Source: Clostridiales bacterium
GTDB taxonomy: Bacteria > Bacillota > Clostridia > Lachnospirales > Lachnospiraceae
Assembly: GCA_020859995.1 (NCBI GenBank)
Contig: JAJBVE010000114.1
Coordinates: 1 to 58,246, forward strand
Direction of reading: 5' to 3'
DNA length: 58,246 nt
Shown: positions 42,811-51,020 of the stretch, piece after piece
How positions within the stretch are numbered: position 1 is the stretch's first letter
Layout: the number at the start of each line of letters is the position of its first letter
Made by a program: the position numbers and the translations under genes
Notes under the pieces: model-generated
Databases searched by the model: none
The model's input: only the letters and a program-made list of their open reading frames with translations
What the model was told of the DNA's origin: nothing

Positions 42811-43788
42811 TACATGAATAAGGGTGGATGCTTGTAACATATAATAGAAGTGGCTGTTTCTGTTTAAAAAGGTGGCGGAGCAATTAATTGTGCCGCCTTT
42901 TTTATTTCCGTAATGCATCGAGCTAAGTATCCAGAAATATGAGGTTCCATCGGCAAGGCTGGTTTCTATGCCGCAGCTTTGGTTGTCGGCGCCTGCCTTG
43001 TCGATTTTCTGTGAAAATCGGGACATGAAACGAGTGTTATCGACACTCGGCGTTCCTTTTGACATAGCTTGCACAGATATTTGGCAGCGCAGAACGGTCC
43101 TGCATGCCAGTGTACGGGTAGTTTTATACGTAAACAGCCTTTCGCCATGCGCACATACATTCCGAAATTTCGTGAGACATGATAAAAACTGCCCCATCTG
43201 TTTTGGATTGACGGTTTTTACTGATTTACAGATTTTTGATTGCAAGGTCTGTGGGAAAACCTGATACATTTTGGAAAGATTCCCAAAAGTAAGGATATTA
43301 ACCAGAACCCAAAGTGGAATATTTCTATAGGTATCTCTGTAATGATTTATGTATGCATAATCAGTCGTAGTCGTAGCACGCTGTAAGGTTGCTACCAGAC
43401 GGATAATAGTCTTCCGGTTCTTTTTACAGAAATTGAAATTGTTTACATCCAGATAGGCTGTCTGCGATTCCCCGTATTTTTCAGAAAAATAATAGGACAT
43501 TAGTGAACGCAGATGTCGTTCAATCTGAAGCAGGTATTTAAAAAACAATTCTCTTAGGTTTGCATCAAACTCATAAAGGGCAACGATTTCTTCGAAGGTT
43601 GTCCCAGATTTGTATGTTTTTGTAAATGGAATACGAAACAAATGCTTATATCCACCAATCAATGGGAAATAACCAATTCGCTCTAAAATGTCTTTCGCAA
43701 AATCCGTGTCCTGTATGATGATTTGCTTTTCTGATGTCAATATGTATAGCTGTTGCTCGTAATCCGAGAAGGTTTTTACTTTTGCCAT
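42742..43788 (-). CDS. Abi-family (AbiD/AbiF, Abi_2) protein with unusual C-terminal part
   Basis: A 348-residue protein. The first 240 or so residues fit the Abi_2 family: MAKVKTFSDYEQQLYILTSE, RIGYFPLIGGYKHLF, an RHLRSLMSYYFSEKYG helix and the R-x(4)-H signature in TKFRNVCAHGERLFTYKT. Family members are linked to abortive infection and toxin-like RNA cleavage. After TVLRCQISV the family-like sequence stops: the frame runs through a hairpin-mosaic repeat (43002-43049), the terminator of secreted-protein cassette 1 and the end of that gene. The C-terminal 100 residues therefore look like read-through into foreign sequence. I chose the ATG at 43788 (AGGAGA upstream); 22 further codons are open. 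Confidence 0.75.
   Translation of the reverse strand: MAKVKTFSDYEQQLYILTSEKQIIIQDTDFAKDILERIGYFPLIGGYKHLFRIPFTKTYKSGTTFEEIVALYEFDANLRELFFKYLLQIERHLRSLMSYYFSEKYGESQTAYLDVNNFNFCKKNRKTIIRLVATLQRATTTTDYAYINHYRDTYRNIPLWVLVNILTFGNLSKMYQVFPQTLQSKICKSVKTVNPKQMGQFLSCLTKFRNVCAHGERLFTYKTTRTLACRTVLRCQISVQAMSKGTPSVDNTRFMSRFSQKIDKAGADNQSCGIETSLADGTSYFWILSSMHYGNKKGGTINCSATFLNRNSHFYYMLQASTLIHVLPDSLSLKVLWYCYKDCFDTFV
42874..42904 (+). terminator. Terminator of cassette copy 1
   Basis: GGCGG-AG-CAATTAATTG-TG-CCGCC and a T run. The same hairpin in shorter form ends copy 2. Confidence 0.85.
43002..43049. repeat. Hairpin-mosaic repeat inside the Abi-like gene
   Basis: CGATTTTCTGTGAAAATCG (43002-43020) is followed by GGACAT and CGAGTGTTATCGACACTCG (43031-43049). 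The first palindrome plus GGACAT parallels CGATTTTCC...AAAATCGGAACAT at 11.4 kb and its relative at 56.8 kb. Confidence 0.6.
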
Positions 43789-44020
43789 TGTGTTCTCCTG
43801 ATATGAAAAAGAGGGAGAGACCCGAAGGCTCTCCCCCGGCCGCGGGCTTCGCAAGTTTCCGCAACACGATCACTGAACCTACTATAGCAGACTATGAACA
43901 ACATGTCAACAGGATTGCTGAAATTATTACAATATTATTACACAGCAGAGACTTCGTTTTTGTCTACTACGCAGTTCATGATTAGTATATGCTGGGAAAG
44001 AGAAGTGATTCGTATAATTT

Positions 44021-44118
44021 AACTTACAAGAAGTTCGCCGCGCTTGCGGGGCTCTGGACATCCAGTGGATGTCCGTTTAGAGCCGACCGAAGCGGAGCGG
44101 AGACGAACTTTGTAAGTT
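44021..44118. repeat. 98-bp imperfect palindrome
   Basis: Outer arms AACTTACA (44021-44028) and TGTAAGTT (44111-44118) continue as AAGTTCG/CGAACTT. Inner arms are CGCTTGCGGGGCTCT against AGAGCC...GAAGCGG, and the centre is GGACATCC-AGT-GGATGTCC. It encodes no gene. It could be a miniature element or a large RNA hairpin; no flanking target duplication was identified. Confidence 0.75.
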
Positions 44119-44209
44119 AACGAGCAGCTGGGTTTGCTGCGAGTAATTTATCTTAAAGCATTCTCGCATACCTTAAAATGAAGCACCTTAAAATGAGTGC
44201 AAAATCCGC

Positions 44210-44239
44210 TTGACAATACTTGGGGGGGGTATATTATTG
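44210..44239 (+). promoter_or_regulatory. Promoter with CsoR-like operator, cassette copy 2
   Basis: TTGACA (44210-44215) is followed by ATACTT, a G run, and GTATATTATTG. It matches copy 1 apart from a C-to-T change in the left arm and a longer G run, which weakens the dyad. Confidence 0.5.
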
Positions 44240-44360
44240 AAAAGGTTGCTTTGTCCGGAATCAGAGTCATAACAGATTCATTTGCCATACATTCAGTAAT
44301 ATTTTACTGGATAAACAAACAGAAACAGCTTTTCAAGAACAGGAAAGGGGAAAATGCACT

Positions 44361-44756
44361 ATGAGTAAAATAAAAAAGGTTTTCAGTGTTTTACTGGCTG
44401 TAACAATGTTGGCCGGCTTTACCTGCACAGCTACAGTGGCATTCGCAGAGGAAGCGGCAGAGACAGAGGCTGTGACTGAGGCAGCTGCAGATGTTGCCGA
44501 GGATGTGGAAACGGAAACCGAATCTTCATTCGAATGGACGGACGATATGGTTTTGACCTTTACGGATGGAAACATTTCTTATGAAATTTATTATATTTCG
44601 GGTTTGGAATGTTTTTATATGGAAAAGTATATTGATGGGGTCCAGGTAACAGATATATTGGGAATTACTGGTGAAGGTTCAGAGGTTTACGTTGAACAGC
44701 TGCTGGAATTTGCATCAACGTTTTTTTCTGAATTGCCATCAATCATCTGGGAATAA
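44361..44756 (+). CDS. Small secreted acidic protein, cassette copy 2
   Basis: A 131-residue paralogue of the protein at 42.4 kb. The signal peptide (MSKIKKVFSVLLAVTMLAGF, cut after AFA) and the acidic stretch ETEAVTEAAADVAED are almost the same; the mature domain keeps FEWTDDMVLTFTDG and then diverges (YEIYYISGLECFYMEKYIDG). Promoter, leader of about 130 bases, ribosome site and terminator are also duplicated, so the whole transcription unit was copied. The conserved upstream and signal parts beside a diverged mature domain suggest selection for variation outside the cell. Function unknown. Confidence 0.8.
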   Translation: MSKIKKVFSVLLAVTMLAGFTCTATVAFAEEAAETEAVTEAAADVAEDVETETESSFEWTDDMVLTFTDGNISYEIYYISGLECFYMEKYIDGVQVTDILGITGEGSEVYVEQLLEFASTFFSELPSIIWE

Positions 44757-44812
44757 ATACCGTTTGAAGTAAATGATTGTAAATATGTTTGGCTGTTTCT
44801 GTTTATAAAGGT

Positions 44813-44838
44813 GGCGGAGCAATTGTGCCGCCTTTTTT
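44813..44838 (+). terminator. Terminator of cassette copy 2
   Basis: GGCGG-AG-CAATTG-TG-CCGCC followed by six Ts; a shortened version of the copy 1 terminator. Confidence 0.85.
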
Positions 44839-44990
44839 ATTGTGCTCAGATAAAATTTCTGATGACCGGTATCTGTCAGCTTTCTGAGTATGCGTATACT
44901 GGCCGTCTGAATCGCCCGTTTTGTCATATCTGTATATTTTCTGAAGAATGAACTCCTGAAAAACTGTTAAAAATAGAAGATAGAATTCTC

Positions 44991-45019
44991 TTTACAAACC
45001 ACATAAAACAATATATAAT
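44991..45019 (+). promoter_or_regulatory. Promoter of rhaD
   Basis: TTTACA (44991-44996), a 17-base spacer and TATAAT (45014-45019). ACCACA lies in the spacer, inside A/C-rich tract C. Confidence 0.8.
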
Positions 45020-45113
45020 ACAGACATAAAACAACACAAAACAACACTAATATCAAACAAAAACAACACAAAACAAAAAACGAAAGAAAACCAAAAGAGA
45101 AAACCAGAGTAAA
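44994..45113. promoter_or_regulatory. A/C-rich tract C at the rhaD promoter
   Basis: About 120 bases nearly free of G on the top strand: ACAAACCACATAAAACA, then AAAACAACACAAAACAACAC and AAACAAAAACAACACAAAAC. The same words occur in the BMC tracts at 3.64 and 7.42 kb. Here the tract overlaps the promoter and extends downstream into the leader, a position suited to repression. Confidence 0.55.
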
Positions 45114-45170
45114 GTAAAAAAGCAGGCTCCGGACGGGAACCGGACCCAATCAGGAAAGAGAGGACAGGAC

Positions 45171-46001
45171 ATGAAAATTCTGGAAACGAGATTTATGCAG
45201 GGCTTTATTAAAATGGCAGACGATGGATTTCAGCAGGGCTGGCATGAGAGAAACGGCGGCAATTTAAGCTACCGCCTGAAGCCGGACGAGGTAGAGCTGA
45301 TCCGTCCGCGTCTGAATGCGCCGGGAGAGTGGGAGCCGATCGGCACGGAGGTGCCGGGACTGGCGGGTGAGTTTTTCCTGGTAACCGGCAGCGGAAAGTA
45401 TTTTCGTAACATTATCGTAGACCCGGAGGTCTGTCTGGCGATTATTGAGCTGGACGACGCGGGTGTGAATTACCGCATCCGCTGGGGACTGGTAGAGGGC
45501 GGCCGGCCGACCAGCGAGCTGCCGACTCACTTGATGAACCATGAGGTGAAAAAGAAGCTGACGAATGACAGGCATCGTGTCATTTATCATGCACATACAA
45601 CGAATATCATTGCGCTGACCTTTGTGCTGCCGCTTTCGGACAAGGTGTTCACCAGGGAGCTCTGGGAGACTGCGACGGAGTGTCCGGTGGTATTCCCGGA
45701 TGGCGTCGGCGTTGTCGGCTGGATGGTGCCGGGCGGGCGTGAGATCGCGCTGAAGACCGCGGAGCTGATGGAAAAATACGATGTTGTGATCTGGGCACAC
45801 CATGGGATGTTCTGCTCCGGCGAGGACTTTGACCTGACCTTCGGATTGCTGCACACGGTGGAGAAGTCTGCGGAAATCCTGGTCAAGATCCTTTCCATGA
45901 ATCCGAGGAAGCTGCAGACCATCACACCGGATAATTTCAGGGATCTTGCGAAGGGCTTCAATGTGACCCTGCCGGAGGAATTCCTGTACGAGAAGCCGTG
46001 A
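45171..46001 (+). CDS. rhaD: L-rhamnulose-1-phosphate aldolase
   Basis: This zinc class II aldolase cleaves L-rhamnulose-1-phosphate to DHAP and L-lactaldehyde. The 276-residue length matches RhaD (about 274). Signature parts are GWHERNGGNLSYRL, FFLVTGSGKYFRN, the zinc HAHTTN motif near residue 141, and WAHHGMFCSG near residue 212. It has no C-terminal targeting helix, so it is probably cytosolic, unlike the BMC aldolase at 7.7 kb. It is a single-gene unit under an A/C-rich tract shared with the BMC operon. GAGAGAGGA precedes the ATG. Confidence 0.96.
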   Translation: MKILETRFMQGFIKMADDGFQQGWHERNGGNLSYRLKPDEVELIRPRLNAPGEWEPIGTEVPGLAGEFFLVTGSGKYFRNIIVDPEVCLAIIELDDAGVNYRIRWGLVEGGRPTSELPTHLMNHEVKKKLTNDRHRVIYHAHTTNIIALTFVLPLSDKVFTRELWETATECPVVFPDGVGVVGWMVPGGREIALKTAELMEKYDVVIWAHHGMFCSGEDFDLTFGLLHTVEKSAEILVKILSMNPRKLQTITPDNFRDLAKGFNVTLPEEFLYEKP

Positions 46002-46167
46002 GGCTGGTTTCTGAGACAATGAAGTCGGAGTAAGTATTCTTCTTGCATTTGTTTTAAGAGAAAGTATGTATTCCGGGGGCGCTCTGAGAGCATGTTTCCT
46101 GAGGGACTATATCCCGCTGTTGTATTGAAAAGAGAAGAATATAGTGTGAAGTTAGAGTATCGGAGGC

Positions 46168-48984
46168 TTATAAAAACTGCCTCCGATATTCAGTAGGTGT
46201 GACCTGATATTTCTGATAAAAAATTCGCGTGAACTCATCCGTACTCTGGAATCCGCAGAGTTCCGCAATCTGATAGATCGTACCATTGTGATTTTCCAGC
46301 AGCTTTACTGCCCGCTCCAGCCGCAGTTCGTCGGTAAAATCCTGCAGGCTTCTGCCGGTATGGGTTTTCAGATGTTCATCCAGCTGCCCGGAGGTGAGCA
46401 TAAAATGTCCGGCGATTTCCCGGATATTTTTTTTGTCAAAATTGTCGCGCAGGTATTGAAGCATCTGACTGGTATCGCTGTCTACACCTCTGTAGCTGAA
46501 TTCCTCCGAATTTGCCAGATAGCTGAACAGAAGCAGAAAGTAGGCTTCCAACGCAAAGGACTGATGAAATTGATTGTCCGCATATTCCTGGATGATGGAG
46601 GTCAGGATGGTCTGGGGCTGCAGGCTGTGTCCAAGGGAGAAAAAGATGAAATTCTGCCCGGATTCGCCTGTTCCGTTGATAAAATCAGAGATCAGATTTT
46701 TTTCTTCCATAAATGCATGAAGCGTTCGCTCAAAGAGCTCCGCTTTCAGACAGAAATTGATCAGCACCGCGCCCGGCTGTGTACAGCGCAGCGCGTGGAC
46801 CGCACTGCGGTTTAAAAATACCAGATCCCCGGCGGTCATGTAGATTTCATGATGGTCGATCACGTTGATCAGCGTACCGCTGCACAGGTAATTCAGCTCA
46901 TAATAGCTGTGCGTGTGATTTGGAAAATCTTCCGTCACCGTGTGTGTCAGGATATAGAGGTTCTCATCAGCGGGAAGCTTTTCCGAAATCTGATGAAGAC
47001 TTTGGATGCTGTATAGATTTTTGGTGATTTTCTGACTGTAGTCAAGGAGGGTTTCCGGTGAGACCGCATTTAAACTGGAGTCGACACCAGAGATGGATTC
47101 TGGCATGGCAATCGCGACCAGTGGCTTGGCCGCCGGTATGCTGGTGCCGGATATTCTGCTGACTGTGTAGGGAGTGTGGTACTCCTTTTGCGCGGGAATG
47201 CGGATCTGTACATCGGTGCCTTTTCCAACGGTACTGGAATAGCTGAGACCATAGCTGCCGCCGTAGAGAATCTGCAGGCGGCGGTGCGTGTTATAGATGG
47301 CGATATTTGTGCCGCCGGACGCACTCTGGCCGGTTCCGTACAGAATATTTTGCAATGCTTCCTGAGACATGCCTACGCCGTCGTCGGAAATCAGCAGCAC
47401 AATATCCTCATCCTCCATCCATCCGGTGATCACGATGGTGCCTGATTTGCTGTCTTTTTCAAGAATTCCATGTAAAATCGCGTTTTCTACCACCGGCTGC
47501 AGTGTAAGCTTGGGGATCAGATAGTCCGTCAGGTCGTCCGGAATATCCGTAATCAGAGAAAAGCTGTCGTGGTAGCGCATATTCTGGAGACGGGCGTAGA
47601 TTGTGACATGCTCGATTTCACTGGCGATGGTGGCGATGGTCTGCCTCCGGCTGAGTGTGAGCTTATAAAAGCGGGAGAGATCCTGTACCGCGCTGCTGAC
47701 CTCGGCCGTGCGTCCCTGCTGTGCCAGCCAGTTGATCATATCCATGGTATTGTAGAGAAAATGCGGGTTGATCTGCGCCTGCAGGGAATTAAATTCTGAG
47801 ATTCGTAAGTCCTCTGCGGCTTTCGCCTGTTCAGCCAAAAGTTCATTGATTTGTGTAGCCATGTAGTTGTAGGTATCAATCAGATTGCCGACTTCATCAT
47901 GCGTGTCCGGACTTGCCATAGGCTGCGGCGGCCCTTCGCGGACAGCATTCATCTGGCTGCTGACGGAAGCAATCCTTCTGGTGATGGAATGAGAAAGCAG
48001 GGCCGCGCACAGAATGGCGACCAGTACAACTGCAAGATAAAGAAGCGCAAACTGCCGGATAATGTGGTTGCTCTGTGCAATCAGCGGATCGGAGGGCAGA
48101 ATGGTCACCATAAACCAGCCGGATTCCGTGATACTGTAAAAACCGACATAGACCGTTTCCTCCAGAATTGTACGCTCAATAAAGTTATTAGAGGACATAA
48201 ACGCGCTTTCGATTGTCTCATAGCTGAGCCAGTACAGGCCGGAAAGCGACGTATCCGAGGAAGCAACGATATTATCTCTTTCATTAATAATATAGGAAAC
48301 GCTGCCATCCAGAGAAAGATTGTCAGAGAGAATTTCCAGAATATCTTCGCTGGAATAGTAGACTGCGATATAGGCGGTGTAGGCTTCTCCTTCATAATAA
48401 AAAGTAGTCACACGGACATAAGCCATATCGCCGTACAGCTCTTTCTCCTTTGTACCCAGGTAAAAGGAAGGACAGTGCAGAGAGGAAGCGTTTGTTCCTT
48501 TTAGGATCCCATACCAGTAAGTGCCCTGCGCCTGACTCATCGGAGAGAGAAAGTCCTTTGTATACTCATCTGTGAACAGAGCAGAGTCTTCATCCGGGAA
48601 ATCCATATAAATCCGGATGGCTGTGATCAGTCCACCCTCTTTAATTTTCTCGATCTCTTCCTGAAATTCTGCGGCTGGCTCTGACTGGGAGAGACCGTTC
48701 ACCGGCTCATTGACCGGCTGATGAAACAGCATCCCGTAAAACTCCAGATCGCTTAAATTGTCGCTGACAGTCACTACCTCTTCGATCATTTCCTCAATCA
48801 GCGGGGCAGTAGTGGCGGAAGCATCCTGTTCCTGCCGGATGGTATAGGAGACTACCATGCCATACATCCTGCTGTAAAAAAAGAGCAGCACAAAAATCGC
48901 GGGTATTGTGACCGCCAGCAGGATGACAATCATGAGTTTTGTCTGAATATGTAAATCCATGTAAATCTGACGCAGTTTTTTCAT
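46168..48984 (-). CDS. Membrane histidine kinase fused to a complete AraC-type regulator
   Basis: One uninterrupted 938-residue frame. Order: membrane segment 1 (about 15-38), an extracellular sensor region, membrane segment 2 (about 309-331), HAMP, the His_kinase segment with H408 in QINPHFLYNTMD, HATPase (NAILHGIL near 501, SDDGVGMSQ near 535, ending near 590), a linker of about 50 residues, an AraC cupin (HTHSYYELNYLCSGTLINVI near 690), and a C-terminal double helix-turn-helix (about 842-936, ending TPTEYRRQFL). There is no receiver domain. A separate response regulator lies 119 bases upstream on the same strand. Bacteroides hybrid systems also join a sensor kinase and AraC domain, but through a receiver. 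The closest match to the cupin-HTH part in this window is the regulator at 57 kb. Confidence 0.9.
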   Translation of the reverse strand: MKKLRQIYMDLHIQTKLMIVILLAVTIPAIFVLLFFYSRMYGMVVSYTIRQEQDASATTAPLIEEMIEEVVTVSDNLSDLEFYGMLFHQPVNEPVNGLSQSEPAAEFQEEIEKIKEGGLITAIRIYMDFPDEDSALFTDEYTKDFLSPMSQAQGTYWYGILKGTNASSLHCPSFYLGTKEKELYGDMAYVRVTTFYYEGEAYTAYIAVYYSSEDILEILSDNLSLDGSVSYIINERDNIVASSDTSLSGLYWLSYETIESAFMSSNNFIERTILEETVYVGFYSITESGWFMVTILPSDPLIAQSNHIIRQFALLYLAVVLVAILCAALLSHSITRRIASVSSQMNAVREGPPQPMASPDTHDEVGNLIDTYNYMATQINELLAEQAKAAEDLRISEFNSLQAQINPHFLYNTMDMINWLAQQGRTAEVSSAVQDLSRFYKLTLSRRQTIATIASEIEHVTIYARLQNMRYHDSFSLITDIPDDLTDYLIPKLTLQPVVENAILHGILEKDSKSGTIVITGWMEDEDIVLLISDDGVGMSQEALQNILYGTGQSASGGTNIAIYNTHRRLQILYGGSYGLSYSSTVGKGTDVQIRIPAQKEYHTPYTVSRISGTSIPAAKPLVAIAMPESISGVDSSLNAVSPETLLDYSQKITKNLYSIQSLHQISEKLPADENLYILTHTVTEDFPNHTHSYYELNYLCSGTLINVIDHHEIYMTAGDLVFLNRSAVHALRCTQPGAVLINFCLKAELFERTLHAFMEEKNLISDFINGTGESGQNFIFFSLGHSLQPQTILTSIIQEYADNQFHQSFALEAYFLLLFSYLANSEEFSYRGVDSDTSQMLQYLRDNFDKKNIREIAGHFMLTSGQLDEHLKTHTGRSLQDFTDELRLERAVKLLENHNGTIYQIAELCGFQSTDEFTRIFYQKYQVTPTEYRRQFL

Positions 48985-49103
48985 CAGGCTAATTTCTCCC
49001 TGTATTTGGACGGCACTTTTTCATCGAACTATTTTTTCTCTGTATTGAGACAGCAGTTTTATCGGGTCACTATTCCATTGTATTCGGATGGCAGATTTTA
49101 ATT

Positions 49104-50684
49104 TTATCGAGTCATTTTCTCCCTGTATTCTGATGGGGACAGACCGGTGTATTTTTTAAAGCTCTTGCCGAAATAGTTTCCATCGCTGTAGCCGACCTTG
49201 GAGGATATTTCGGAGATTTTGTATTGCGGATCCGCGAGAAGCTCCTTCGCACGCTCCATTCGGTATTCGGTCAGATATTGATTCAGAGTCTTTCCAGTCT
49301 CATTTTTGAAAAACGTGCAGACGTAGGATACAGACAGAAACACATGAGAACTGATATCCTTGACAGATAGCAGCTCGTTCCTGTAATTTCTGCTGATATA
49401 TTCCTTGATCTGGGCGATTGTCGCGTTTTCAGGAGCAGCGTTCTGTGCGCTTTCAAGAAAATGGTGTGTCCGGGAAACAAGCGCCTGATGCAGTTCTTCA
49501 TAGGTGAAGGAATTTTCGATTTCATCCATGATGTTGTCGGTCTGCGCCTGTCTGTCCGCGTTCAGGTGCAGGCTTCGTCCGGTTTCTTCGAGCTCAAGAA
49601 AAAGCTTGTAATACAAATCCCGTACCTGATTTGGCATCAGCGAACGGCAGCCGTTGTAGCACTGATATAGTTTCTGGAAAAAAAGGTCGCAGGCGGCTGT
49701 ATCCAGGGAGGAAAGCGCGTTTGAAAATGCCTGCTCTGTGGAAACGGAAAAATCGGGCTGCTCCGGCGCCGGGGGCATCTGTGTTAAAATATCTGAAGTC
49801 AGAAGCGTACCTGCCGGAAAGAAAAAGCTGCTCTGCAAAAGGACGACCGCGTCTGAATAAGACTGATATGCCATGGAAATCCCTTTGCTGGTTTTTCCGG
49901 CTGCTATATAATAATGACCATAAGAAGCATAACAGTCGCCGATAAAATGGCAGACAGCGGCAAGTGTTCTTGCGGCAGGCTTTTCTTTGCTGATCAGAAA
50001 ATAAACCATATGCTGCGGCTTCTTCTCTACGGAAAGACAGTCAATATGGTAGTTTTTCAGAAACGCTTCCAGGCGGCGGTAGATTTCATCATAGGCCGTC
50101 CTGGCGTTTTCCGGGGCATTCTGCAGTCTGACGATGACACAGGTAAAACCGGACGAAGGAGACAGATCCAGAGATAGTTCCCCGGCAAGCTTTTGTATGT
50201 CGTCCTGACTATCATTTTGGCTTACGGAGGCGGAAGGCATGGTAAGCAGTAGGGCAAGGCGGGAGGCAGCCTGTATAGACTGCAGCTCTTCCCCGCGCCG
50301 CGTGTGCTGGTTCTGATTGTAGCGGCGGATGGCCTCCAGGACGGCTTCGCGAATATCCGCCGGATCCAGTGGCTTTTCCACATAATTGACGGTCTTCAGC
50401 CGGATGGCAGCTTTGAGATATTCCTTATCGGAGTATCCGCTCATGAAAATAGAAACCGTGTCAGGCAGAAATTTCTCGATTTCTTCCAGCATGGTGATTC
50501 CGTTCATCCGCGGCATGCGCACGTCGCAGAGAATAATTTCCGGATGGCGCAGCCGGGCCATCTCCAGCCCGTTGACTCCATCATCCGCCTGAATGATTTC
50601 ATCAATTCCGAGACTTCTCCAGTCAATCGAAGAGACGACGCCGGTGCGCGTCAGCTCTTCATCGTCTACGATCAGTAATTTCAT
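49104..50684 (-). CDS. Response regulator with AraC-type DNA-binding domain (YesN family)
   Basis: A 526-residue regulator. The receiver has DDEE, phospho-acceptor D54 in IILCDVRMPRMNG, and YVEKPLDPADI. The middle region (about 125-410) is of unknown fold, and the C-terminal AraC pair (about 425-524) has VFLSVSYVCTFFKNETGKT and VGYSDGNYFGKSFKKYTG. It is transcribed with the kinase-AraC fusion downstream and divergently from the second ABC operon, 430 bases away, which it probably activates. GGAAAG precedes the ATG. Together with the fusion protein it gives one operon with two AraC DNA-binding domains. Confidence 0.93.
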   Translation of the reverse strand: MKLLIVDDEELTRTGVVSSIDWRSLGIDEIIQADDGVNGLEMARLRHPEIILCDVRMPRMNGITMLEEIEKFLPDTVSIFMSGYSDKEYLKAAIRLKTVNYVEKPLDPADIREAVLEAIRRYNQNQHTRRGEELQSIQAASRLALLLTMPSASVSQNDSQDDIQKLAGELSLDLSPSSGFTCVIVRLQNAPENARTAYDEIYRRLEAFLKNYHIDCLSVEKKPQHMVYFLISKEKPAARTLAAVCHFIGDCYASYGHYYIAAGKTSKGISMAYQSYSDAVVLLQSSFFFPAGTLLTSDILTQMPPAPEQPDFSVSTEQAFSNALSSLDTAACDLFFQKLYQCYNGCRSLMPNQVRDLYYKLFLELEETGRSLHLNADRQAQTDNIMDEIENSFTYEELHQALVSRTHHFLESAQNAAPENATIAQIKEYISRNYRNELLSVKDISSHVFLSVSYVCTFFKNETGKTLNQYLTEYRMERAKELLADPQYKISEISSKVGYSDGNYFGKSFKKYTGLSPSEYREKMTR

Positions 50685-51020
50685 GGCTTTCCTTTCTAAG
50701 CTAAGGCGCGGGTGTGTTGTGCCCGTGCCTACACAGCGATTCTATCGGGTGAGATTTTCATATAATGATATAGTCGTGTCATGTGCGAGTCAGGGCCTCG
50801 TTCACGGAACGGGCTGTCGCCCTATGAAAAATTGCAGATAGACGGTCTCTTACGTGCAGGCTTGGCAGAACTGCCGGTCTGCAGTCTTTCGTAAGGCTCG
50901 TAGTCTACGCATATATTAACATAAAAAACGCGAAAGTACGAGTGACAGATGTGAATATTTTGAAAAAACTGCCTAATATTCCCGGAAAAATACGGCTGTC
51001 TGCATAAAAAGTAAACAGAA
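50685..51020. other. Divergent intergenic region between the response regulator and the second ABC operon
   Basis: No gene is seen. It holds a hairpin-rich stretch around 50845-50900 (TGCAGGC...GTCTGCA nested within CTTACG/CGTAAG) and AT-rich sequence on both ends with the promoters of the two divergent units. Confidence 0.45.

Noticed and set aside
46158-46188. Hairpin TATCGGAGGC/GCCTCCGATA as a terminator between rhaD and the kinase fusion
   Set aside because: No T run follows on either strand, and the left side of the stem ends at the kinase stop codon. It may act as a stall, but I cannot support a terminator.
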